Part shown: one piece after another, positions 21,338-32,249 of the stretch | Numbering within the stretch: the first letter of the stretch is position 1 | Layout: every line of letters begins with the position of its first letter | Assembly: GCF_004664715.2 (NCBI RefSeq) | Contig: NC_051063.1 | Coordinates: 144,797,319 to 144,861,318, forward strand | Origin: Peromyscus leucopus | Lineage: Eukaryota; Chordata; Mammalia; Rodentia; Cricetidae | Reading direction: 5' to 3' | Length of the DNA stretch: 64,000 nucleotides | The notes under the pieces: generated by a model | What the model saw: the letters and a program-made list of their open reading frames with translations, nothing else | Told to the model about the DNA's origin: nothing | The model's database searches: none | Position numbers and translations under genes: made by a program

Positions 21338-21366
<29 letters not shown>
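21338..21366 (+). repeat. (GA)n microsatellite
   Basis: Fourteen GA units at the B4 tail. Confidence 0.95.
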
Positions 21367-21369
<3 letters not shown>

Positions 21370-21399
21370 GATTTAAGCATTCTCAATGCTCTTGCCCTC

Positions 21400-21765
21400 A
21401 CTGGGTGCTGAACTGAAGAGATTACAGGGGTGTGATAACTGCCCCCAGTCAGCTGATATGAAGAAGGAGGATTATCCTCTGTAGAACTGGTCTAAGATCT
21501 AATCTGCTAGCCTGTCCGAGGGGACTGTCCTCTTGGCAAAATGGAACCAAAGCATGAGAAGAATTTAAGACTTGGAGAATGAAGAAGATTATAGAGCAAG
21601 AAATGTGTCTGTCTGTCCTCTAGGAGCTAAAGCAGACTCTGGATGGGCACCAACTCAGAAACAGGACCCGGTAAAGATGATTTCCCCAGTACAAGATCCA
21701 CTTGGAGCATCTCCAGCCTTCTGACTTTAAAAACTGTGAATCAATGTGGTTCTCCATGCTATTCT
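21400..21765. other. single-copy DNA
   Basis: No recognised repeat or gene. Confidence 0.35.
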
Positions 21766-21967
21766 AGAGGGATTGGGTCCAGCATCCCTTGTGGGTACCA
21801 AAACCCATAGATGCTCAACTCATTTATATAAAATAAAATTACATGCATTTTACATAATCTGTATACAGCCTCCCCCATACTTTAAATTGTCTAAATGACT
21901 TGGGATACCTGGTATGATGTAAATGCTGCCTAAAGTCATTACAGTGTATAATTTAGGGAGTAACATC

Positions 21968-21981
21968 AAGAAAAATGTCTT

Positions 21982-21982
<1 letters not shown>
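21968..21982 (+). repeat. left target-site duplication of the U6-RPL7A retrocopy
   Basis: aagaaaaatgtctta here matches aagaaaaaagtctta at 22397-22411 at 14 of 15 positions. The context TC/AAGA at the left edge is compatible with a degenerate L1-endonuclease target. The single duplication around the whole chimera shows that U6 and RPL7A were inserted together. Confidence 0.88.
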
Positions 21983-22396
<414 letters not shown>

Positions 22397-22635
22397 AAGA
22401 AAAAAGTCTTAACATGCTCAATACAGATGCAATTTTTTTTCAAATATTTTTGACCCAAGGGTTGGCTATCTGAATCTGTAGATGGGCCACCCATAAATGG
22501 GGAGGGCTGGTATAAATAAGTCATTAGAAACCACTAAGTATGTGGCAACCTGTTGCACAGCAACAGAAAATGAACACAACAGCCAACACTCGGAGCTTTG
22601 GCGGTCCTTCTTTGCAAGGCAGTTAGTTATAAGTC

Positions 22636-22792
22636 TGGTTAATTCTATGAATCCTCCCAACCCTACAAAGGGTATATGCTCATCACCTCCATTTTACAGA
22701 AAAGGAAACGAGCATCCAGACAGTTCTTAAGCATTTCTTCTAGCTCATAAGTTCTGTAATTTCAAGGGGTCCTGGCCTCCATCTGGACCCAG
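22636..22792 (-). mobile_element. MIR SINE, minus strand
   Basis: 'cacctccattttacagaaaa' followed by ggaaacgagcatccagacag, and the distal catctggacccagggtcattg, follow the reverse complement of the MIR core. It is ancient and mammalian-wide. Confidence 0.55.
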
Positions 22793-22799
22793 GGTCATT

Positions 22800-23560
22800 G
22801 TCTCAACCCTTTATCATTATAGTCTGAGGGGTATACCACCACATGATGTCCTCAGTGTTCCTGAACTCCTTCAAGGGTAACAGGAAGGCCGAGGCCGAGG
22901 AGTACTTTACTCAGTTGCTTGGGCACTCTTGCTGAAACATCGCATCCTGGGTAACCTAACATTTGAACTTAACATTTCTCAGTACTTGCCAGAGAATGGG
23001 TTCCCACTAACAGTTCATGGAGTGTCCCCAAGAGAGCCACAGACTCCTCAATTCCACCTACACTGCCTCCCCCCATACTTCCCTCACCTGCACCAAGGAC
23101 TCCAGTACCATTTCTTGTCCTGCGTGTTAGGACCTGCCATTGGCCCCCGGAGTGCCAACTGTCACACCATAATGAGCTCATCCCAGCATAAGTCTGAAGG
23201 AGAGCAGTATTTAGCAGTTCAAGCAGGGCAGGGGCTAACATTAAACAAATTTCAAGGGTTATTTAAAGTTAATTGAGTTTAATCATATAATGGTTTTATA
23301 ATTAGTCATGGTGCTATTCTTTCTACGTGGGTGGACCCAAGCTCTGAAGAAAAAGACGACAACCAGAAGGAAAGGGACCTGGGCAGCCAGGGGGTGAGGG
23401 AGACTGGACCAGCAGGGAAGAAACAGGGTGCCGTTGGTGTGCCTACAAGAATGCTCTAGCACCCTGGGGACTCTGGTATCCCATCAGGGGTTCCTGCACA
23501 GTGGACTGGTCTTTGTTGTCTGTGTTTGCAGTATGTCCAGTCTGTGTTCAGAAACTTCTC
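22800..23560. other. single-copy DNA
   Basis: No recognised repeats. The 115-codon plus-strand frame at 22929-23276 has no family resemblance. Conservation is unknown. Confidence 0.35.
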
Positions 23561-23567
23561 AGGTGTG

Positions 23568-24163
23568 ACGGTTTGAGTGAAAAATGTCCTGCGCAGGCTC
23601 AGATATTCGAACACTTGCCCCCCACCCCCCATTGGTGGCACTGTTGGTGGCATTATGTTTGAGGACGTTCAGCTTCTCTGAAGGAAGTGCATCACTCAGG
23701 GTGGGCTTTGGGCGCTTAGATTCTGTTCCACTTCCAGCTCAATCTCTGCTGCCTGGGCTTGGATGGAAATGGGAGTGCTCAGCTTCCTGTCACCATCTGC
23801 CACTTGCTGCCCTGCCACCCACTGTGATGGACTGCACTCTCGTCCCTCTGTCCCTCCAGAACAGTGGTTCTCAACCTTCCTAACGCGGTGGTGACTCCCA
23901 ACCATAAAATTACTTTTGTTGCTACTTCATAGCTGTAGTTTGCTGCTGTTGTGAATTGCAGTGTAAATATCTGATATGCAGGATATCTGATATGTGACCC
24001 CTATGAAAGGGTCATTCACCCCAAAGATGTCACAACCCACAGGTTGAGAACCACTCACTACTCTAGAACCATAAGCCAAAATAAGTTATTTCTATAAGAT
24101 GTAATTCTTACAACTATTTCTTTTTGTTATGGTACCTTTACCACAGCAACAGAAAAATAAGAC
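23568..24163 (+). mobile_element. rodent MaLR (ORR1-like) LTR split by a hAT element
   Basis: It starts 'tgtgacggtttgagtgaaaa', with 'cattggtggcactgttggtg' and 'tcactcagggtgggctttgg', and ends 'ttaccacagcaacagaaaaa' with taagac. The LTR is interrupted at 23862-24060 by a URR1 element and resumes with 'accataagccaaaataag'. Confidence 0.75.
23862..24060 (+). mobile_element. URR1 hAT-Charlie DNA transposon
   Basis: Terminal inverted repeats are present: cagtggttctcaacc at the left and ggttgagaaccact at the right. The body includes 'ccataaaattacttttgttg' and the gatatctgatatg palindrome. Flanks ctccagaa (23854-23861) and ctctagaa (24061-24068) form an 8-bp target duplication with one mismatch, as expected for hAT elements. 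Five extra bases, cacta, lie between the right repeat and the duplication. Confidence 0.85.
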
Positions 24164-24650
24164 TTCAGGAGGGGGTTAAAAAAAAAACTGTCCCAAATTC
24201 TGCAAATGGTATAAGGCCAATGTGAAATCTGTGACGGTACTAGTCCAAAACATTGTCTCAACCCAATCAATCAATAGCCCAGATCTACTGGGAAATAACT
24301 AATGGTATTTATTTGCCTGTAAGATTCAATCCTGTAAGGAATTTAAGGTGGGTGCCTTTATGGGTTCCATGGTATCTTACCCAAACAAGCTTCAGATTCT
24401 AAATTTCATCTACAGTGCACAGAATTTAGCTCGTTGGAAACTCACTGAGGCCCTGAATGATAGAATTAGATGGACTCAAATGCTTTGTGAAGCTGGATCT
24501 GTCAGAGAGCCCCGACCATCTGGGTGGGAAGGAAAGAAAGCTTATGACAGCATCCGATGTTATGTCATGTGTGTGAGTCCCAAAACATCAGAAAATCCTT
24601 CCTTAACGTCAGGAGCACCAGCTGGGAAGGGGTGAAGAAGGGGAGCACCT
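24164..24650. other. single-copy DNA, possible conserved stretch
   Basis: No repeat is recognised. 24290-24480 is AT-rich and motif-dense ('gcttcagattctaaatttca') and may be conserved. Confidence 0.25.
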
Positions 24651-24689
24651 TCATGGAGAGCTCCTATTGGCCATGCACTGTTCTTTTGT

Positions 24690-24800
24690 TTCTTACAGCC
24701 ATCTTCTGGGGAATGAGTAGAGACTCAGGGAGATATAGTCCTGTGCCTAAGGTCTCATATCCAGTGTCAGACTGTGTGACTCTAGGATCTAAGGGACAGT
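24690..24800 (-). mobile_element. possible MIR SINE, minus strand
   Basis: 'tagagactcagggagatata' then 'cctaaggtctcatatccagt' loosely follow the MIR core in reverse. Weak. Confidence 0.35.
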
Positions 24801-24829
24801 GCACCATGGGACACTCAGGGTGCACATAG

Positions 24830-25130
24830 AAAAGGCATAATAGAAATGGGTGGTAGGTTCCTACAAAAACAGCCTCTCCTGGGTAGTTGCCTGGGATGAC
24901 GTCATCAATCATCCCAGGAATGCAAGTCTGAGAGCCTAAGGATTACATGTTGAAATGACATATCCAGGGATTACATGACAACACACTGACTCTTCTCTTT
25001 CCCTCTCAAGCCCTTCCTTCCCACAGTGGTCAAATTAACCAAGGAAATAACTGAATGAGTCAAAAATACAGAAAACTACACACAAGGAACTTCTCTCAGA
25101 AATACAAGGAAAGAACTGTGTGATTCCAAC
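24830..25130. other. single-copy DNA
   Basis: Nothing recognised. Confidence 0.35.
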
Positions 25131-25133
25131 TGA

Positions 25134-25298
25134 TTTTGTTTGCTTGTTTGTTTGTTTGTTTTGTTGTTTTGTGACACAGAATCTCACTATGTAGCCATGG
25201 CTGACTGGAGATCAGGTTGGCCTCAAACTCACAGAGATCAACCTGTCTTTACCTCCTGGATACTGAGATTAAACATGTGTACCAACACACCTAGTTTC
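25134..25298 (-). mobile_element. B1-like SINE, minus strand, diverged
   Basis: A tttg-rich tract leads into 'tgacacagaatctcactatg', 'ggttggcctcaaactcacag' and 'tactgagattaaacatgtg', the reversed B1 body. Confidence 0.75.
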
Positions 25299-25328
25299 AA
25301 CTAGTTCTAAAACATGGAGGGTGTTTCA

Positions 25329-25672
25329 CTTAGGGTTTCTACTGCTGTGAAGAGACATGATGACCATGGCAACTCTTATAAAGGAAAACATTTCATTGGT
25401 GTGGCTCACTTACAGTTCAGAGGTTCAATCCATTATCCTCATGGTGGGACATGATGGCATGCAGGTAGATATGGTACTGGAGAGGTAGCTGAGAGTCCTA
25501 TATCTTGCAAGCAACAGGAAGTAAACTGTTTCACTGGGTAATGCTTAAGCATATGAGATCTCACAGTTTGCCTCCACAGTGACACACTTCCTCCAACAAG
25601 GTCACACTACTCCAACTACACCTCCCAATAGTGCCATTCTCTTTGGAGGCCATTTTCTTTTAAATCACCACA
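25329..25672 (-). mobile_element. MaLR LTR (3' LTR of the element at 25329-27080)
   Basis: It starts 'cacttagggtttctactgct', includes 'gtgacacacttcctccaaca', and ends aaatcaccaca. It is the minus-strand LTR of an ERVL-MaLR element whose internal region follows directly. Confidence 0.75.
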
Positions 25673-27080
25673 TTCCACTCCCTGGTCCCCAAAAACTTGT
25701 AGCCGTATAATGCAAAATGTTTTCAGTCCAACTTCAAAAGTCCCCATAGTCTGTCATAGTCTCAACAACGTTTAAAAATCCAAAGTTCCAAGTCTCTTCT
25801 GAGAGTCACACAATCTCTTAACTATAATCCCCTACAAAATCAAAATGAAAAGGCAGATCATATACTTCCAACATACAATGGCACAGGATATACATTACTG
25901 TCCCAAAACATAGGGAAGGGAGCATAGTGAGGAAATACTGGACCAAAGCAAGACTGAAAACCAGCTGGGCAAACTCCAATCTCTGCATCTCCATGTCTGA
26001 TGTCAAAATGCTCTTCAGATCTCCAACTCCATTTAGCTTTGTTGACTACAACACACTTCTTTCTCTTGGGCTGGTTCCACTCCCTGTTAGCAGCTTTCTT
26101 CAGCAGGTATTTCATGGCTCTGGCATCTCCAACATCTTGGGGACTCCAAGACAATCCAGGCTTCACCTTCACAGCTTCGTGCAATGGCCTCCCTAAGCCT
26201 CAGAGACAGCTCTGACACATGCCTGGCCTCAGCGATTTTTCTTAGTCTCAGAGGAAGGTTAAATAATGCCTTTCTTTTCTATCACTGAAGCCAGAACTGC
26301 CAAGTTCTGCTGCTTACTGAGACTGGAACACAGCCCCTCATTCAATTACATCTTCGCCAGCTTTGTTTCCTTCACTGCCTAAGCTTAGCTCTCCTAAAAC
26401 TCACTCTGTAGACCAGGCTGGCCTTGAACTCACAGAGATCTGCCTGCCTCTGCCTTCCAAGTGCTGGGATTAAAGGCCTGCGCCACCAAACTTAGCCCTA
26501 AACTTTTCTTTCATTCCTTTTCCCGCTTGGAAACTTGACTGGGTGGGATCTTGCCCTGAGGTCACCACTCCGTTTATTCCATTTCTTAATCGGTTTATCT
26601 CTTTGAACACAGGATTTAGCTCCATTCCACTTCCCAGTGCTCCTGATCTCCACTTGCTCCTTTTCATTATAAATATTTACAAGCGTGAACACTAGTAGCC
26701 ACACGACAGAGTCTATTCTAGGCTGTTTTGAGATTTCCTCTGTCAATGGAATTAATCCAAATTTCTTCACTTTAACCTCAGGCAGACTCTTCGGACTAGG
26801 GCAAAAAGCAGCTACTTTCTCTACCAAAATATCACATATTTTGTCATCTCCAGGCCACATATTAATAGTCTTCTCTGAAGCCCCTTGATCCAAACACCCG
26901 CAGTTCAACAAATCACGCTCAGCACCACTGTCTTTCATGCTCCTACTCGTATGGCCCATCTAGGCAGCTCTTAAAGCATTCAACTGCTTTTCTAACCCAC
27001 AGTCCTAAGGTCCATATTCTTTCAAACAAAAGTACCGTCAGGCCTGTCATAGCAGTACCCCAGTCCCTGGTACCAACTTC
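25673..27080 (-). mobile_element. MaLR internal region with Leu-type primer site
   Basis: It has the same internal sequence order as the second element at 49556 ('gaaatactggaccaaagcaa', 'cagctgggcaaactccaat', 'ggctggttccactccctgtt'). Near 27058-27076 the minus strand reads ttggtaccagggactgggg, a match to the tRNA-Leu-type primer-binding site found in ERVL-MaLR elements. The 5' LTR expected to its right is absent. No retroviral protein frame is present, which is normal for this non-autonomous group. A B1-like stretch lies at 26398-26497. Confidence 0.7.
26398..26497 (-). mobile_element. partial B1 within a MaLR internal region
   Basis: 'aactcactctgtagaccagg', 'gatctgcctgcctctgcctt' and 'gtgctgggattaaaggcctg' mark the right half of a B1 in reverse. 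Confidence 0.8.
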
Positions 27081-27179
27081 ACAGACAGTGACACTTCCAA
27101 CAACAGAGTGACTAGGTAGGTAGAATTCTAATTTGACAACTCAACAATGCCTCAAAGGACTGAACTCCATAGCATTTTA

Positions 27180-27422
27180 TTGTTTTGTTTTGTTTTGTCT
27201 CTGAGACATGGTTTCATGTACCCCAGTCTGGCCTCAGACTTGCTACACAGCCCAGGATGACCATGACCTCCTGGTTTTCTGCTTCTTCCTCCCCAGTGCT
27301 GGGGTTACAGACGCACTCTTCCAGGGCCTTGCCACACTTGGCTTATGCAATGCTGGGGATGGAAAATGGGGCTTTATGCATGCTGAGAAAACACTACCTA
27401 TGGAGCTACATTCAGCCCTCAA
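27180..27422 (-). mobile_element. B4 SINE, minus strand
   Basis: A ttttg tract leads into a reversed B1 half ('ctctgagacatggtttcatg', 'cagtgctggggttacagac'). The reversed tRNA-like head follows (gcttatgcaatgctgggga, 'atggagctacattcagccc'). Confidence 0.8.
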
Positions 27423-27429
27423 GAGGCTA

Positions 27430-28220
27430 CCGTCTTGACTTCTTTAGCTCAGGTTCCCCTCCCCTGGAGGTCCAAAGACAGCCACCAACAGCAGCCTTCC
27501 CTGAAACAGATGGGCAGCCACAGCAAGGTAGGAAGAATGGAAGTGTTTCGATTGGTTTGAGGTGAGTCACACACTCACCCAGGACTTGGCTTAGGCACAG
27601 GGAACTGTTAGGTGCATCCTTTCCCAAGTGTTCAGGGGCCGGTGGCTCCCGAAGCCAATGTAATGCCTATGATAGTGGTTTTTCTCCACCGAACACCAAG
27701 TGGACACAGAAAGAAGCTGGCATGTACTGTGTAGCGCCTCTTGCCAGAAAGAGATCATTTTATCAGGGGAACTTTCATATGCCTGTCCAGACAAAGCTGG
27801 CCTCCTCCGTGCGCTGCCCTTCACCAGCCATGAGCACTTGGAGGATGTTTCTGAATGTTCTGTTCTGAGCACTGCTTAAAGACTGATGAGGTCAAGGCCA
27901 GGGTTCCCAGGACCCCCTCACAACCTTCATCTTCCAGGCCTCAGAGTCCTCCTGTGGCAGTGGCCCCGCCTCACTTCGTCCCTGCCTCTCTGTTTGTCCC
28001 ATGGCTGTTGAAGGGCTGAGAGGACGAGCGAAGCTTAGCTTTTTATCATTTGCAGGCAGCCTTTGCACAGTCTTGGTGTGCAGGAGCACTGTTGGGACTT
28101 GGGGTGCCTCTGGCTCCAGTGTATAGAGCCCTGGTACCTCACAAAACACTCACAGACCAGGAGAAACCATGGTCAACGCCACAGGATTTCTGCATTCAAG
28201 GCCACCTTTCCTGTAGGTTA
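27430..28220. other. single-copy DNA
   Basis: No repeat is recognised. Several 66-93 codon frames on the minus strand have no family resemblance. Confidence 0.3.
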
Positions 28221-28570
28221 GTATTATTGATTATCCACACCTTCAGGCCTGACAGGTAATCAATAGACCCTCTGACCCAAATATGTGACTTGGCCCGTCG
28301 GGGCTCTAAAAACAAGAAGCGAACATGGCAAGTCTGGCTCGTGGTTTTCATACACGAGAATTACATTTTTTTTTTATTCCCCAGAGCTGTAAAGCCGTTT
28401 CTCCTCGAATTACCCTAGCCATCTCAGCAGCGTGTAATCAGAGAGTCTTTTTTCACTTTTTCCTGCTCAATAGTTCTGCAACCAATCCCAAGCTATTACA
28501 AGCAAGTGACAGGGCCCAACTGTGGAGAAATCTATTCGTGCCCCCAAAAGAGCTAGGATTCTATCTCACT
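28220..28570. promoter_or_regulatory. candidate conserved noncoding element
   Basis: Repeat-free. It has retained CpGs and motif-dense AT cores such as ttattgattatccacacc near 28226 and 'ctcgaattaccctagccatc' near 28403. Function is inferred from character only. Confidence 0.27.
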
Positions 28571-28945
28571 GTATCTTCAGGAGAGGGCCATTAACCTTCT
28601 TGGTGAGAGCTGTGAGGAGAGATGGCTGGGTGAGGGTGACGGGGATTTGAGGGGTCAGGGGAACAGGAGCCACTAGTTCAGCATCTGCCAGGGATGAGGG
28701 AGGGATGTGGAAGCCATTGACATGACCACCTTCAGAAACAGAAAGCTAATTATAATGGCATTGACCTTCAGGCTGTGGCTTTAGTAGAATGTAAGGGTAT
28801 AAGATGTTTAGAAAGAAATAGAAGATGGATGCCTCTCCATCTGTCTCCATTTAAAACTCAGTAACCTGACTAAACCAGGAGCCACCTCCTCAGTATGGAT
28901 ATGCTTCTCTAAATAGATATATATTTATCTGTGCATATGTATGTA
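28571..28945. other. single-copy DNA
   Basis: Nothing recognised. Confidence 0.35.
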
Positions 28946-28948
28946 TAG

Positions 28949-28949
<1 letters not shown>

Positions 28950-28988
<39 letters not shown>

Positions 28989-29040
28989 TATATGTGTGTG
29001 TATGTGGTATGGTGTGTGCTTATATGTGTGCATGCTGTGT
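28950..29040 (+). repeat. (TG)n microsatellite, partly interrupted
   Basis: A pure TG run of about 19 units, then tgtatg/tgtggt variants. Confidence 0.93.
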
Positions 29041-29177
29041 ATGTAGAGGAAGAGAGAAATCCCAAAGTATTGTGAGTATTGAAAGAATTAATCAGAACAG
29101 TGTGCATCTAAACCCTAGCACCCCACAAAACCCAACACCAAACAGATTTCTCAAGAAAGCCAAGTGTGTGAGTTAAT

Positions 29178-29228
29178 TTATGAATGAATGAGTGATGAAT
29201 GAATTTATAAGCTATGGAATGAATGAAA
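29178..29228 (+). repeat. (TGAA)n imperfect tetranucleotide tract
   Basis: Repeated gaatgaatg and tgaatgaat units with interruptions. Confidence 0.75.
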
Positions 29229-29349
29229 ACATGGTATGCAACCAAACACAGAGCATCAGCATGTTACTATCCCTGAGGATTATACTCCGAATAAGAGTCC
29301 TCTTTCTTCATCCCTCTCCTATGAATCTGCAAAGCAGACTCGACTAGGT

Positions 29350-29598
29350 ACAGTTAAAAGAAAAACCTGGAAGCTGCCCAGAGTTGGGTTCCAAAATTGG
29401 TCCTGGTAGCAAAGGGAGTTTATGAAAACCACGTTACCTGTTTTGTCTTTCTGCTTTATCATATGAAAAATGAGAATAAAATACAGTCTAGTTTATAGTG
29501 TTAAAGTCATGGTAAGAGGTAAGGCTTACTCAGGGCTCGATACGTAGCTGGTACTCTGCAAGGTGTAGCTATTGCTAATTAATATTAGCCAAGCCATA
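29350..29598 (+). mobile_element. MIR SINE, sense
   Basis: 'gttacctgttttgtctttct', 'tatgaaaaatgagaataaaa', 'tagctggtactctgcaaggt' and tagctattgctaattaatatta follow the 3' half of MIR. This is the clearest MIR in the window. Confidence 0.65.
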
Positions 29599-29952
29599 TG
29601 ACAGAATGTCGTGGATAAATCTGGAACATCATTTTCAAGCCAGGAAGGATTTACTTAATAAGCCATGCCAAGATCGTTCTGAGCTAGCAGATGCTGGCTT
29701 CTCTCTCCTTCCTTCTTCCCAAGCTGGAAATAAGTAAATTCCAACCTTCCAGGCAGCCGACTGTGGAAATTCCCTCTGAAGAATGTGAAATGATAAGACA
29801 GAAAATGAAAAGACCTTGCCTCTGTGCAAGCGAAGTTATGATTAACTACTAAGTTTCCAAAAATGCCAACACCACCTATCAGGATATCCAGGTTGTGCGG
29901 CAGTAACAAACTATCCCAAAAATTTCTGTGAGTTAAAAATCATAATACAACC

Positions 29953-30055
29953 TAGGCCCGATGGCACAGAGCTGTCTGTAATACTCACTACTCAGAAAGA
30001 TGAGGCAGGAGGATCAAGGCCTGCCTTGGCAACTTAGTGAGTCCCTGTGTCCATA
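29953..30055 (+). mobile_element. B1-like SINE, diverged
   Basis: 'ggcccgatggcacagagctg', 'aagatgaggcaggaggatca' and 'cctgccttggcaacttagtg' are sense B1 markers. Confidence 0.6.
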
Positions 30056-30325
30056 ATATATATCCTTTACACATCATCGAGGGGTCTCTGCTCAGTGATC
30101 TAATTCTAACAATGACTATCTTAAGTGTTGCTGAACATCCACCCTCTAGAACAGGCTCTGGGGGCGGTTCACACTCACAGTTCAATGTGCCCAGTGTGTG
30201 GGGGGCCTGGTCCATGCGTAGTCTTTGGCCCGAGCTAGTCAATTAACAACAGCAAACCAGAAGAGGACCAAGGAGTGCAATGCCACCATGCAACCAGGGA
30301 GAAGGCAGGAATTCCTACTAGATGG
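30056..30325. other. single-copy DNA
   Basis: Nothing recognised with confidence. Confidence 0.3.
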
Positions 30326-30327
30326 CA

Positions 30328-30830
30328 CTAATGGTCACTGCTGTGACATTTGTCTCATCGTTGTGACAAGCGCACCTGCCAAAAGCAAGTTAAGGACAAG
30401 GGGCTTGTGTCGGCTCACAGTTCCAGGATACAGTCCACCACAGCCCGGAAGTAACCGTAGCAGAAGGTTGAGGAGACCAGTCACCTTGTGGCTGCAATCG
30501 GGAGCAGGGGGTAATGGCCTCTTGGAGGGTCCCTGGAAGCTGCAGGCCACGGAAGAGTGAGGACGCGGGATCCTGATGTCAGTGAAGGAGATGTGCTCAC
30601 CGTCAGGGAGCAAATGTAAGAGTGAAGAATAGGCCTGTTTCTCCCTTGGACCTCTGTTATCTGGGCCACTGCCAGAAGGTTCTACCCACTCTGGAAAGGG
30701 CTTCCCTGTCAGTCAGTCAGTCTTTCCAGGAAGTAACTCACAGCCCCGTCCAGAGGGGTGTCTTTCGGTTGAGCCCAATCCAATCAAATTAACAACCGAG
30801 ATTAACCAGCTCAGTCACCAAATATCATAA
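30328..30830 (-). mobile_element. MaLR-type LTR remnant, minus strand
   Basis: 'catttgtctcatcgttgtga', 'gccaaaagcaagttaaggac' and 'cacagttccaggatacagtc' follow the reversed LTR 3' part. The right end, 'caatccaatcaaattaacaac', fits the reversed 5' part. It is degenerate. Confidence 0.45.
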
Positions 30831-31023
30831 ACCAAGGAGACTGAGGGTGGGCTCTTTGCAAACCAGTTGTGCCCATAAGAACAACAGGGAGCTGAGGAAT
30901 CACCCTGACCTCCAAACTTCTAACAGCTCAAAAACAAGATGGGGCATTGCCGAGCACAGTCTGGAGCTGCCTTTAGCAAAGCATGAAGCATCTCAGACTT
31001 CCCTCCTACTCACGTGGAAGTCA

Positions 31024-31071
31024 CCTATCGTAATTCGATACACGTAATACGATAGTGTTCCTATCGTAATT
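31024..31071. repeat. CTATCGTA direct and inverted micro-repeat cluster
   Basis: cctatcgtaatt occurs at 31024-31035 and again at 31060-31071. The inverse 8-mer tacgatag lies between them at 31048-31055. Six CpGs fall within 48 bases, next to the end of a MER2 element. Confidence 0.75.
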
Positions 31072-31372
31072 GACCCTCCAGATCCACATGTTCCAAATCC
31101 AAAGTTTCCACCAACCACAGCCTGAGACCGTTCTGAGTAAGTGGGGAATGCCGCTTGTACTGAACGTACACTGACTTTTATTTCTTGATATTATTCCCTG
31201 AACGATATAGTATAACAACTATTTACAGAGCGTTTATATCCATTAAGTATTATGAGTCACCTAGCGATGGTTTAAAGCAAACAGCATAGGTGTGGGCAAG
31301 TTACATACAAATTCTACATCTTATAAAAGGGACTCAAACATCCATAAACTTGGCATCCAGCCCCCTGTAGCC
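31071..31372 (+). mobile_element. MER2 (Tigger-type) DNA transposon
   Basis: It starts tgaccctccagatccacat (the terminal repeat region). Then come 'ccaccaaccacagcctgaga', 'gtacactgacttttatttct' and 'ctgaacgatatagtataac', and near the right end 'ataaaagggactcaaacatc'. It is in the opposite orientation to the copies at 9250, 21767 and 46895. Confidence 0.6.
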
Positions 31373-32066
31373 TCTGAGGGACCATTACAACTGGGCAACC
31401 ACATCATGCCATGATACTGCCTGTGTTAGGCAAGAATGGGCTGGGACCCCTTGAAAATGTAGATTCTTGGAGAGACGTGAGAAAGGACTTCTTTCCCTAA
31501 TTTTGAAATTTAAAAATGTCCAGGGCAGCAGAATCCCGCTGGGCATGTTCCCCTGCCAGGAGTGGCTGCATGGTATTAGGACTGCAATACTGGCTGGCTT
31601 TGTCAGCCTTAGAGAAGTCAGGACAAGACCTCATTGTCCGGGTCAAGTTCATTAGGGAGTTAATTAGTGCCTTGGTTGCAGGATATGTATATAACACCCA
31701 TCCTCTGAGGCCCTAATAAACTTAACTGAGGACCCCCTTCCTCACCAGCTATAAAGTTCATTGATCCCTAAGATGTCTTTGGGCTCTACGGCTCACCCCC
31801 CTGTGGCTACTTGATTTCCAAAGGGACACCTAAGCATGTCACAAGACCCTTTGGCAGCACAGGTGTGGTGCTGAAGAGCAGGGTCTGGGACGGTGTGACG
31901 GCCAGCAGGCTGGGACAGTCAAAGGTCTTGGAAAACACAGAAAAAAGGCTGTGGTGCCTTCACACAGCCCAAATGCAGGGAAGGAGCTTAGCAGAGGTCA
32001 GGCATAGGCCGGCTTATACCTTAGGGGATCTCCGTGTGACTGGCTCTCCAGAATTCGGTGAGGAGG
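31373..32066. other. single-copy or unassigned DNA
   Basis: 'ctaataaacttaactgagga' near 31714 and a tataaag near 31750 hint at an LTR, but I cannot assign a family. No gene is recognised. Confidence 0.25.
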
Positions 32067-32084
32067 TAGAAAAATCTGGAGAGA

Positions 32085-32229
32085 GCTGACTCACCAGGGG
32101 AGACCTTGCCTAGGAGGAGGTGTGAAAGGGGGGGGGGTTGGGGGAAGCTGGGGGTGGGAGGAGGGAGGACAGGGGAATCTGTGGTTGATATGTAAAACGA
32201 ATAGAAAAATCTCTTAATAAAAAGAAAAA
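32085..32229 (+). mobile_element. young 5'-truncated L1 3' end with perfect target duplication
   Basis: A 145-base L1 3' UTR fragment: 'gggggaagctgggggtggga', 'ctgtggttgatatgtaaaac', then an A-rich end (taataaaaagaaaaa). It includes a run of ten G. It is flanked by identical 18-base copies of tagaaaaatctggagaga at 32067-32084 and 32230-32247. This shows target-primed insertion by L1 machinery, with extreme 5' truncation. Confidence 0.9.
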
Positions 32230-32249
32230 TAGAAAAATCTGGAGAGAAA

